Below, piece after piece: positions 50,353-60,000 of a DNA stretch of 60,000 nt. The translations under genes and the position numbers were made by a program. This stretch comes from Apostichopus japonicus (lineage: Eukaryota; Echinodermata; Holothuroidea; Aspidochirotida; Stichopodidae), in the NCBI RefSeq assembly GCF_037975245.1, contig NC_092569.1, positions 17,839,501 through 17,899,500 of the forward strand. The letters run 5' to 3'. The notes below the pieces were generated by a model, which saw nothing but the letters and a program-made list of their open reading frames with translations, was not told the DNA's origin and searched no databases. Each line of letters begins with the position of its first letter. Position 1 is the first letter of the stretch.

Positions 50353-53300
50353 CATATATAGAAATGTTGAATGTTGAAATTTTTCAGACTAGTCAATAAT
50401 AGTAACTAGATATTAAAAATCACATCTACCTAATTGCTATGCCACATTTTTATACTATGGTCAGGAAATGAGTTGTGACGATTGTCAAAGAAAACAGTAA
50501 AGGAAGGCTACATGAACTCGGTTTCTCAAACAATTGTCTAAGCAACTATGAAATAAAAACGAACTGTTGTTAACATCTCTTAGCTTGATGTGAGGTATGC
50601 TTATGTATAACACATTTTCCTTTCAGCGTCATCATTTTTCTTCTACCAACGTGCTGAATATCCACGAGACTGCCTTGACGTGTTCAATCAATGTCCATCG
50701 TCTATTAACGATGGTGTTTACGTTATCAAACCAGAGGGCTATCCTGAACCTTTTGAAGTATATTGTAACAACAGTCTAGGTGATGGTGGATGGACGGTAG
50801 GTGTTGTATTGTACACTGTGAATATTGTATTGAATTGGAAGATTTGTCTCCACAATTGAAATAATTCTTGTTTTAATAATACATTGCTCATACTACAGAA
50901 CTTTTCATATTATTATGATGTACTAATATATAGTTCATGTTACACAGTAGGCTCGGCGAGCTTTACACAATATTTATGTCTTCCAAGGAAAAGTTGGCCG
51001 AATCATCTGTCTTGCTCCTTTGCAAAAGCAGCCTAAACCATAGTGTTATACCAACATGGTTTCCCAAGACGTTTTAATACTTTCAACATATTCCAGGCTT
51101 TAATAAAAATACTATATTGGCGAAAGATAACGCAACTCATATATTGGTAATATTTATATAGTATTCGCTTCAATATTTTTCGGATCATTTGGTGTGGCTT
51201 GTAAGTGATTTTAATTTGTTTTTATTATCTCTTATTTCTCTTACTGCAGGTTGCTTGTTCCATGTTTCAGTACAGTTTGCGTTTTTTTTTTTCGTTTCTC
51301 ACTAGTCTTACAGGTAATAGCTGACGGTCTTGAAATTCAATCAGTTTAATATTTTGATGTCTCAAATGATTTCAACAGGTCATACAGAGACGAGAGGATA
51401 GCTCAATCAACTTCAATCGTACGTGGGACGAATATGAAAATGGTTTTGGTTTTCTTTCTCATGAATTTTGGCTCGGCAATGAGAAAATATCCTACATCAC
51501 CAATCAGAGGAAATATCAGCTACGTATAGATCTAACTACTGCATCCGGGTTTTCATTCTCCCTGACGTATGAGACTTTCTGCATCAGTGACAGCTTCAGT
51601 CAATACGAACTGTTTAGCACTGGCGAGTTTACCGGAGCAGCAGGTGGGTGATCAAACTGATAAACTTCTTAACTGGACACATTTCTCGCCTGAACTGAAA
51701 ATATGATGTTGCGAACCGTTAAACAGTGAGAGTAAAATATTGCAATTTTGCTGATCACAAATGTGTCAATTATTTGATTATATTAACATGTTTGACTCGC
51801 GGTGTGATGCAAAGAGAGACTATTTCGCTTACTAACGATCTGCTTCCAAGCCTCAACCAAGCTGACATCTATGCATAAACCAAGATATCTTTAGGAGAAT
51901 GAGCTCGTTGTTATATTTAATATTTATTTATAGCATCTAAATTGTCTTTCCCCCATTAGCACTTTGTTGGGCCTTGCTATCAAGCACTCAGCTCAGACGT
52001 AGTTTCTTCATAAATCGATATATTTTGTTAATCTATGAAAGGCAGAGAGTGGTTTGCTATTTTCTTCATTGGTTTTTTTAGATATGTCATTTAAGCTGTT
52101 AAGCATGTTTCGCATTTTTATACAATATCAAATAATAATGTATTAAAATGATGTGTTATTGAGATGATAGATTTTCAGAAACTTTGCATAAGGCTTTATT
52201 TTTTATGTCTTAACTTAATCGTTATTCCTATTCCAGACACAAACTTCGCGTGGTGTCCTACCAACAAGGTTGTTAAAAGGTGTAAATGCGAAGGTTCATG
52301 CGCCGATCCGACATGCACCGAATCATGCTCTAATAAACCCACTTGCGTTTGTCCCGATGGGTTTTTGATGGACGGGAAAGACTGTATACCTAGAGAGGAC
52401 TGTGGTTGCTTCATAGAGGAAGCAAAGAACGGTAAAGGAGTAGTCCTGGCGGTAAGATGTCATTTCCTAAATGTTTAAAGTATCAAACTAATGTATAATT
52501 AAGCCAAAAGCCGGAACTAAACAGTTATTATGGCGCTTAATATGATAAAATTAAAAATGTCAATCATTTATGATGCAGATGCTCTAATTTTATGAAGGAA
52601 TGTCACTTATTGCACTGCTAATTATTCCTTGACATGGAACATTGAGTATTCCCATTGAAGGATATTAGTATCATGTGTCTACTTGAAAACGCCTACCGCT
52701 TTATCTTGTTAGGAAGGTGAAGTATATGTGAACCCTTCTTGTACCAAACGATGTTCTTGCAACAGTGGTCTGTTAAGATGTGACGATACATACCGGTGCA
52801 GTCCCAATGCTAACTGTGAGGAACGACAACGCATATTACAGTGTTACTGTAACACAGGGTACACGGGCAATGGAGTCCGGTGTGCTCAAGCCACTACCAC
52901 CGACTGTGGTAGATTGAGAGGAGAAATATCGAATCGCAAGCAAAGTATACAACCAGCTGGGTGGACATCTGCACCATTTCAGGTCACGTGCGATGTCACA
53001 GATGGAGGAGGCTGGTTGGTATGTAACTGATTGTCCATTCATGTGTTTGTTATTTCAAGAAACAATATTGGTAACGTTCGATTTACTTAAATTTCATAGC
53101 CATTATTGTACGTCTCACTAGTTCCAATGCTGATTAAAGTAGGAAATGTAGTGGTCCATCTGGACTCGGTAAGATATTTAACCTCACCAAAAAGGGTTGT
53201 TGACTTTAAAACTTAGTCTAGAAACATTCCTGTCTTAATGTAAGGGAACTTGGTAGTGGAGTTGAGAGTCTATCAAGTTGATTGGTTTTCGTTTCCAGTC

Positions 53301-55606
53301 TCGTGGAAGACTTTTCTGATATGAATAACTCAGTAATGTTATCATAAGCATTATTTAAAGTGTGTCAAGATTATATTCGATCAAACTAGAGAGTCATGTA
53401 TATTTGTATTGATAATGTACAGTTGTAGTTGCCTTGACACTTTGCTTTTGACATGTCTTGTTCGTAGTTATTTGAAAAGAAATTGCATTGCATGAAGAGA
53501 TGTTCAAATCGAAATTCGATTCTAAATTCATATCATCATATTGATGATAATACAAGCTCCACTTCTACCGTTGGAGAAGCAATGGAATATTTTTGATTTT
53601 TGCATCTACATTAATACCAAATTAATGCAAATGTATGATAACCCTTGCAGCGAAATAGGTACCGTTCATACGAAGTCCTTTACAAATATTTACTACAAGA
53701 TTAATGTTGAAAACCAGCTTTCTCAATGATTTAGTCCTTCTTTCTTTTAATTACTGAACTTACAGGTTTTTCAACGCCGTGTTGATGGTAGTGACTTTAA
53801 CCTATACTGGGACGATTACAAAGATGGTTTTGGTGACATCGATGGAAGTTTCTGGCTTGGAAATGACAAACTTGCAGCATTGACGAGCCAAACCCAATAT
53901 GAACTAAGAATAGACTTTGTTTCCAAGTCTGGAGAACCTTACTATGCTAAGTACAGTTCCGTCAGAGTAGGCAATGAGGGAACTAATTACTTACTCAGCG
54001 TCAGTGGTTATGACTCTTCCAGTACAGTGGGTGAGTTCTTCTTCTTCTTCCCCAACTACATTTTACAATGTGATGTGTCTGGTAGTCAAATAATATTATA
54101 GCTTAATGACCTATTATTGAACGGACTTTTTTCAGCGGTTATGAAATACGAAAAATGTGTAATCACCATATATATCAGTAACAATGAGATTAGCCAGTTG
54201 AGGTCTGTAGTTTAGGGGTATTCGACTATAGACTTTGACTTCGTTTAAATCATCTTTGGGAAGTTACCACAAGCTAGAAGCTTTACAGATAGAGAAAATA
54301 AAAACTAGGCGATGATATTAACATGAAATTGTAAACATGAATTAACTGCATCGAGATGACTTGATGTGTACAAGGTCGGGCGGATGATGGATAAACCTCG
54401 TAGATATTTATTTTAAATATGACTGTTCGTCGTAGCTTCTCACCACATTCAATCGACCAGGTTGGACATATATTATATGTTTTTAGCATGCCGTAACGTC
54501 CCGGTGTATATGACATTAAATACCAGCTTTAAGTGTGAAGTAAAATACATAGAGTTCCACAATCATAAATGTCTAATGGATATGGGCAGGTGACGTGCTG
54601 TTGTTAGATGATGCTATCAGATTTATGAAAATAGTTATGAAGTGCAACCTCTATCAACCCCCCCCCCCCCTCTTCCAAATTAAATGTATAACAAATTGTT
54701 GAAATGAAATATTCTTTATGTGATTGGGAGAACATTGTAATTAGAAGGGTGTGTTTTTTCCCTAAAAAATATTAGTGCTGTGACAAATATTGGAGCAAAA
54801 TAACAGTCAATATGTACACACATCATATCTTCTCTAATTTCGTTCTATAACTGTTCGCGATTTCATACTCTTTTTCCACCCAAGCCGAAAAGGTGTGAGC
54901 TTATATTTGTTCTTAACATGTAGCATATTATGCATTTATATGCCAGGGTGTTATAACACACTAACACGTGCTATGTTTTGGGAGCATGCGAGAGCTAGAT
55001 ATGTTAAAGATATAATACAGTAAATCGTAGTGGTATTATATAATATATTTTTTTATTTTTTTTTTTATTTTTTTAAATTTTTTTTAAATTTTTATATAAT
55101 ATAAAATATTTTTATATTTTATATTTTTTTTATTTTTTTTATTTTTATATAATATAAAATATTTTTATATTTTATTTTTTTATATCTTTATATATTTTTT
55201 TTAACACAGGCCACAATAAAATGTGCCTCTAGCATAACACGTGTTATAACACATATGCATATAAATGCGCAATATATTCAAGTCGAAAACGCTATTATAA
55301 GCAACTGTACAATTCGGTTCGGGTGCTTTTTCTTCTTACCTAGGTTACAACGGTATGGATGATAGCAACGGTCAAGAATTCACTACACGAGATGAGGACA
55401 ACGACGACTATTCTAGTTTAAACCTAGCCGAGGTATATAGTAGCGGATGGTGGCACTATGATTATTACTACTATTATTCTTGGAACTCTTATCATTGTGA
55501 CCTCAATGCACCATACACTGGATCTTATACCATCTATTGGTTTAAATTTCCTGGCACTCATTTCAACATAAGGTCAACAGAAATGAAAATACGACCTCGA
55601 ATCTGA
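46447..55606 (+). CDS. Secreted fibrinogen-related protein with TIL/EGF insert, copy 3 (complete)
   Basis: Eight in-phase exons: 46447-46536, 49638-49683, 50627-50796, 51379-51643, 52237-52451, 52713-53018, 53766-54030, 55344-55606 (539 aa). Same order of modules as copy 2: signal peptide (LASLFLIIFISSSVSS), linker, truncated first fibrinogen domain, TIL/VWC-like plus EGF-like modules, complete second fibrinogen domain. This is the most diverged copy. The first fibrinogen domain gains a Cys (ETFCISD). The calcium loop is FTTRDEDND rather than RDRDND. The binding loop is longest, WWHYDYYYYYSWNSYHCDLN. Introns carry a SINE (50029-50303) and a palindromic insertion (54905-55290) not found in the other copies. 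Function is inferred from the family only. Confidence 0.87.
46537..49637. other. Intron 1 of copy 3
   Basis: Aligns patchily with 28877-32382. A block at about 47400-47680 has no counterpart in copy 2, and the first of the paired intron repeats is truncated. No coding sequence. Confidence 0.4.
50029..50303 (+). mobile_element. tRNA-derived SINE inserted in intron 2 of copy 3
   Basis: Starts GATTTTCGAGTTGG and ends TTTCATTTATATA followed by (TA)n to about 50347. A 5' region of 150 bp precedes the tRNA-like segment (50182-50255) with B-box GGTTCGAATCC at 50234-50244; a unique 3' part of about 50 bp follows. The equivalent intron of copy 2 (32429-33057) has no such sequence, so insertion postdates that duplication. 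On the opposite strand a second B-box-like GGTTCGAAACC lies at 50166-50156. Confidence 0.85.
50182..50255 (+). tRNA. tRNA-like head of the SINE (not an independent tRNA gene)
   Basis: Acceptor-like ends AGCGTCCA and TGGAGGCT pair at 7 of 8 positions. The anticodon arm CCGC-GTACAGA-GCGG has a 7-nt loop with T at position 33 and ACA in the anticodon place. The T arm contains GTTCGAATC. Because the same 3' extension follows every copy, this is the promoter head of a SINE rather than a working tRNA gene. Confidence 0.55.
50304..50347. repeat. (TA)n tail of SINE
   Basis: TA run directly at the SINE 3' end, as in the other copies. Confidence 0.9.
54658..54672. repeat. Poly-C run in intron 7 of copy 3
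   Basis: C homopolymer where copies 1 and 2 have shorter CCCCACCCC/CCCC sequence. Confidence 0.8.
54905..55290. repeat. Palindromic insertion with AT-rich core, intron 7 of copy 3
   Basis: Left part (about 54920-54975) has GCATTTATATGC, GTGTTATAACAC and ACACGTG. The right part (about 55230-55281) has the reverse order CACGTGTTATAACAC, ATGCATATAAATGC. Between them are about 190 bp of T-rich runs (55040-55202). Copies 1 and 2 have none of this between TTCATACACTC and the terminal-exon acceptor, so it is a copy-3-specific insertion resembling a foldback MITE. Confidence 0.7.
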
Positions 55607-57076
55607 TGAAATGTCGAAGAAACCAAGCGAACAAAACGCACAAAATACATCGTGGATGTTTTTCGTCCAAATACCGTTATCACTTAAAGGCCCTTTGTAA
55701 ATAACTAAATCAAACTTGATTCCCCAATGGAAATCATTCAGTACTTAAAGTCCACCCTACTATATGGATTTATGATCTTCAAATATTCCATACGTTCGCT
55801 GGTCAGATTAATCCAGATAACAATAAACTACCTGGACAACAAAGAAGAGTTAGCGATGTTCCGAGTAACAGACACGCTTGAAGAGTGATAGAACCAGGAT
55901 GGAATTTTCGAAATACCCTGACTATATTGTAGATTTCAGATAAATCAGTATTCTCATTGGAAGGAAAAATGCGTGGTTACCATTTGTGAACCACTGTGGA
56001 TAACGTTTTTACAACGCTGAAATATGTTGGGTAGAGACTTGGCAATACTGAATAATGAACACTTTGACATAATATGAAATATCTCCTAAAATAAATTAGC
56101 ATGAACAAATAAAGAAATAAAGTATGCGTTGTTCTCTTTTCAACTATTATTACTTCCACATATTATTTTTTATGTCAAATGACTAGCACAAACAATAATT
56201 TATTGATCGTACAAATGTGCTAAACGTTTACCCAACAAACCTTACCAACTAAATGCTTGAGGTTTGTGCCTGTATAGGGAATCAAATTCATCCATGTATT
56301 TTAAAGAGCCTCTAGCATTGGAAAAAAAACCCCGACCAAACGATATCATTACCAATTATGTGGAGAGCATGATGTCGTTGATATTGACGGTTATTTTCCC
56401 TAATAGAGTAAGTCCTTTTTCTATTGGTAAGCAAACATCTCAAAGCTTCATCAAAATTTTACGAGATTTGATTCTAACACAACAAAATATTAGACTTGGA
56501 ATATGTCATTGCATGAGTAAACTTTTTTTCGGGAGATATGTCTTGAAGTATACTGTGCAAACAAATTTGATACTGGTCTTATAATGCAGTCAGTATATTT
56601 CCGACTGGGATTTGAGTCGGTTAAACACATACTCATAATCAAGTTTGCGAATCCTTCGAAAACGTTCGATACATTTGCTTGGTCGCACCTCGAAAGAATA
56701 TTTGTCTTTCAAATGTGCAAAGTTTAATCATTACTAATCTTTGCGTTTAAACATGCTTTATGGGAAACTGCTGAGTTGTTGATATAAAAATGTCGGAAAC
56801 TGTCAAATAGTTTTATTAAGAGGAAAGAGTTGTCATTTTGAGATACAATAGTGACAGTTTCCACAATAATGTCGATAGTTGGAGAATATAGGCAATTGAC
56901 AATGTTGGCTACATTACCGTGGTCAAAACAAGACTACAACCATGAATTACTTATATTTCTCTTGAGAACATCAGGAAGATTTTATCTTGAAATCAGGCAT
57001 TAATAAAAGAAGCTTCATCGTTGATCTCGAAAAGACGGATAGGAAAGTCAAACAGGGAATAGTAATATATATTTGA
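55607..57076. other. 3' UTR and flank of copy 3
   Basis: Counterpart of 3612-5067, more diverged. AATAAA at 55822-55827. No gene. Confidence 0.5.
55822..55827 (+). promoter_or_regulatory. AATAAA poly(A) signal of copy 3
   Basis: Same position relative to the stop as in copies 1 and 2. The flanking hairpin is partly decayed on its 3' side (ACCTGG instead of ATCTGG). Confidence 0.5.
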
Positions 57077-57084
57077 TGCAGGCA
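57077..57084. other. Unoccupied hAT target site
   Basis: A single TGCAGGCA flanked by TTTGA and TCTAGTTTAGAACGCT, exactly the sequence that is duplicated around the element in copy 2 and present with one mismatch in copy 1. There is no transposon footprint, so this is an original empty site rather than an excision. Confidence 0.85.
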
Positions 57085-59700
57085 TCTAGTTTAGAACGCT
57101 ATTCGGTTTTTATCTATTTATTTTTCTAAGACATCTTCATTATTACCAGGTCCTCCCATCGGTACAATTTCTCTCTTCTTCAAATCAGACATGAGATGTA
57201 TCATGCCTTATATTGCTTAATGCGCAAATTCAATCTGATAATTGAAAACCTTTGTAAGTCAATTAAATCTCGCTGCTAACGAAGTAGATGCAAACAAAGA
57301 GATCGGATACAATATTCGTAAAAATGCGTTCTTTTCTATGATTTTCTCAACCTCATTGACCCCACGATGCCATAACGACATACATAACTAGCTTATCTAT
57401 TCAAATTTAACTTCATATGGTGAAATAAACTCGACAAAATTTACAACATTTAGAGTTTGTTATTCTCGAAGTTAGTTTTCTGTTAGGATCGCAATAAAGC
57501 CCGTCCATAATATGAATATTTAAATTATATTAACGTCATTGAATAATGAGGTAAATCGTTTTGACTTTCCTGGCGTCGTAGGCAACCCAGTACATCATTA
57601 TGTTATACAACACCATGCTTTGTTCACATTGAGTATTGCTGTGATAACGACGCAACCTTCTTGGATTGCTGTGAATGAATATTTTAAGAAACGGCTCATA
57701 AGTAAACATATTAGCTATTCGTTAATTGGTTGAAATAAAACTAGTGGATTTGGAAAAATGTATGCGATTAATTTTAAATGAATAATTTGTCAGGGAAAAT
57801 ATTTGGCAAATATCTTAGTTTGCTGTTTTTTTTTTCATGAATACATATATAAACAACTCGATGGACTGTCAAAAGTGTTGAATAACGAAGAAAAATGCAA
57901 AAGCTGCTTTATTATGTATTAAACAGTATTTTCTACGAGTTGATATGGACATGAAATGCATGTGATGATCGTTAAGTTCATTAAGAAAATGGTCGTATTT
58001 TCATCACAACGAATCTTAGGTTACAACATGGAGTATTAGTGAAATTATAATTGATATTCTCTCCGTTGCTTCCACTGTGGTCTCCATTTGGGTTATTATT
58101 CGTGCACACAGCTTGACATATACAGCTGTACTGGAAATTGTTACATAAAGGAGCTGTTTTGGCACTCCCTGTTTTTTTAGTCCCATTGCAATGTGTACAT
58201 TGTGTATCAAAGAACCACCAGTCGCCTCGGTGCTTAAAGGTATTGAAGACTCACCCCAAACCGCGTGCGGCCATCTGAAAATGTTAACTTTCCGTTGCTT
58301 GCAAGTAACGTTTTGTTCGTGTCGCTACAACATGCAGACAATAATGAAACCTGATACCTTAATTGTTATCTAAAGCTGGACCTGATATGTCCATCGCTGT
58401 ATCGTTTGTATACCGTGCTGTGGGTATTGACCGCAGGTGTATGTACTGACTGTACACTAGTGTATAATTACCGACGGTAGCAAGCTGTGTGTGTATTTTC
58501 TCGGATCGATGGTGGTGTTTAACACTTCTGTTATACCTCATTCGAAACTAGGTCAAATTACCGGCATTAGACGTTTCTTTTTGCGAGAGTCTTGACACCC
58601 TTTAACGACGAAGTTTTAGGCTACATCCTCTGCCTCTCTATCTCTGCTCTTTTAGGGACAGTTCCCTGGAAATTAGTGTAACGGGAACACTAAGAGGTAA
58701 GAGGACTTGAGAAGCCTCAACAGGGTATAAAAAAATTGCTGCTCGACATGAAAAATATATGTACAATGTCTTAACGGTTCTTGGAGCACTAATCTATAAA
58801 CTTTTCACGATATTTGCTGGAAAAGATTTAAACTGAATTTATATGTTACGGTTTAATAAGGTCCTTGATTTCACACTTTACGAAAAATGCGATTATTCGA
58901 CAAGCAGGGAGGTACACAAAAATTATCGAAAGTGCTAGAACATATACCCCATGTTTTATTCGAAAAAAAATATATATATCATTAATTTAATGTATCCCAA
59001 TGAATATACAGATGTCCTACTCATTGTTTACAAACACAATTTATTATTTCTCTTTTCTTTTTCCTTTGATATCTTTTTGTTTTCAATTTTGCTGAATAAT
59101 CTAGAAAAATAATCTGCAAAAAGTTACTATGAGAGACAACAAAAATCAGTACGGCAATCGTATAAACTGTTTCACTTCACAGAAGTTGCTAACGAGGTCG
59201 TTCAAAACTCCTTTAAAGTTCAAGAAATGGCGCCCTGTCACTTTTGGTATATGTCCACTTATTAATAATATGCAAAATAATGTTTGTGAGGGTGTTTGGT
59301 TGGGAGGTTGAGACAACCCTACTACTTTTAAGGAAACGTGATTGTTTAAGTAATTGAAGCATGCGCTTGCTATATGGGATTTGGCAGTATGGACATGCAG
59401 CCCAACGAAAGCTGTCCCTGCGTTTGCAACGGATAAGGAATAATGAGAACTCAGTCTCAAGTTTCAAGACACCAGGTAGTGGCTCTAGTCTATTGAAGTG
59501 TCGTTTCTACTAAAGTTGAATATCACCCGTTGCACCTTCACTACTATGAACAAATAGATATACGCCAAATATAATGACAAACACGGAGAGGAGAAGAAAA
59601 AGAAAAGGAAATAGAAGGCGCTAAAGGAAAACAAATCTGTGTTTACGCTTGGGCTGCCCAGTTGACTCATTATGTAGTTGATGCTTTCAGATTTTTTTTG
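57085..59700. other. 3' flank of copy 3
   Basis: Lacks the equivalent of 6411-6916, then follows copies 1 and 2. Contains the conserved block 58156-58725 and the segment shared with 8640-9500. No conserved ORF. Confidence 0.5.

Positions 59701-59702
<2 letters not shown>

Positions 59703-59733
<31 letters not shown>
59703..59733. repeat. (AT)n tail of SINE, uninterrupted version of the joint
   Basis: Unit flank TTTTTTGAAATATAT runs through about 30 bp of AT directly into the SINE. This is the form without the 14 kb block. Confidence 0.95.
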
Positions 59734-59736
<3 letters not shown>

Positions 59737-59875
59737 GAAAATCGTAATGAGTTGGAAAATCAAGAACAGTGTAAAAACTTCCAGCTTCCACCGGGATTCG
59801 AACCCGGGCCTTCCGCTCTGTACGCGGACACCCTAACCAAGCAGGCTATAGACGCTGATTGTATGTTGATTGTAT
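59734..59875 (-). mobile_element. SINE at 3' joint of copy 3, 5' truncated
   Basis: Tail, unique part and tRNA-like head with B-box (GGATTCGAACC on the plus strand) as in the other copies. It breaks off after GATTGTATG, which is then repeated three times. Confidence 0.8.
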
Positions 59876-59887
59876 GTTGATTGTATG

Positions 59888-60000
59888 TATACCGTGCTGT
59901 GGGTATTGACCGCAGGTGTATGTACTGACTGTACACTAGTGTATAATTACCGACGGTAGCAAGCTGTGTGTGTATTTTCTCGGATCGATGGTGGTGTTTA
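59888..60000. repeat. Second copy of the conserved flank block, reaching the window end
   Basis: From TACCGTGCTGTGGG at 59890 the sequence repeats 58411-58521 almost without change, an offset of 1479 bp. This suggests that part of the unit is duplicated in tandem beyond the window. Confidence 0.85.

Noticed and set aside
59146-59467. Two overlapping minus-strand frames, also near 9080-9276
   Set aside because: They lie in different frames over the same DNA, have no recognisable domain, and the second copy is shortened; similarity follows from the duplicated flank.

Overview
The window is animal genomic DNA: AT-rich, intron-dense and full of microsatellites, SINE-like and MITE-like elements. 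The best guess is an echinoderm, probably a sea cucumber. That rests on secreted fibrinogen-related proteins of the type first described in holothurians, the dispersed TAGGCCTA-type motifs, and general gene style. The species assignment is inference; no mitochondrial or rRNA marker is present.

The core is a tandem array of three paralogous secreted fibrinogen-related genes on the + strand: copy 1 (1-3611, 5' end outside the window), copy 2 (28787-38228, complete, 8 exons, 533 aa) and copy 3 (46447-55606, complete, 8 exons, 539 aa). Every exon joins in phase. The architecture is unusual: signal peptide, short basic linker, a first fibrinogen-like domain lacking its C-terminal subdomain exon, a cysteine-rich TIL plus EGF-like insert, then a second, complete fibrinogen-like domain. 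The last exon encodes the calcium-binding and ligand-binding subdomain. It carries a Tyr/Asn-rich in-frame triplet repeat that differs in length and sequence in all three copies, and copies 1 and 2 differ there mostly by amino-acid-changing codons although the preceding exons are almost identical.

The genes sit in an 18 kb segmental duplication. Upstream flanks (from about 25.4 kb and 43.6 kb) share a foldback element, a decayed PHD-like pseudogene with a Ser/Thr-rich minisatellite, and a conserved promoter-proximal block. Downstream flanks (3.6-9.5, 38.2-43.3, 55.6-59.9 kb) share a hAT-like non-autonomous element in copies 1 and 2, with an intact empty site in copy 3. Copies of a tRNA-derived SINE lie at the unit joints.

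Between copies 1 and 2 is a 14.3 kb block (about 9.9-24.25 kb) missing from the other joints. It lies inside the (AT)n tail of the joint SINE, has (CATA)n on both sides, and has arrays of a TACANTNTGGGG-like motif at both ends, mostly inverted with respect to each other. It carries a minus-strand gene (22495-11799) with a divergent KMT5A-like SET domain and, on downstream exons, an acidic linker and a Myb/SANT-like C-terminal domain. A TAG codon sits exactly at the SET exon's splice donor while all downstream exons join in frame. This block is a candidate large mobile element carrying a chromatin-modifier gene.

The FREP cluster would be expected to act in extracellular recognition or innate immunity (inference from family). 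The SET gene appears functionally unrelated and only a passenger in the locus.
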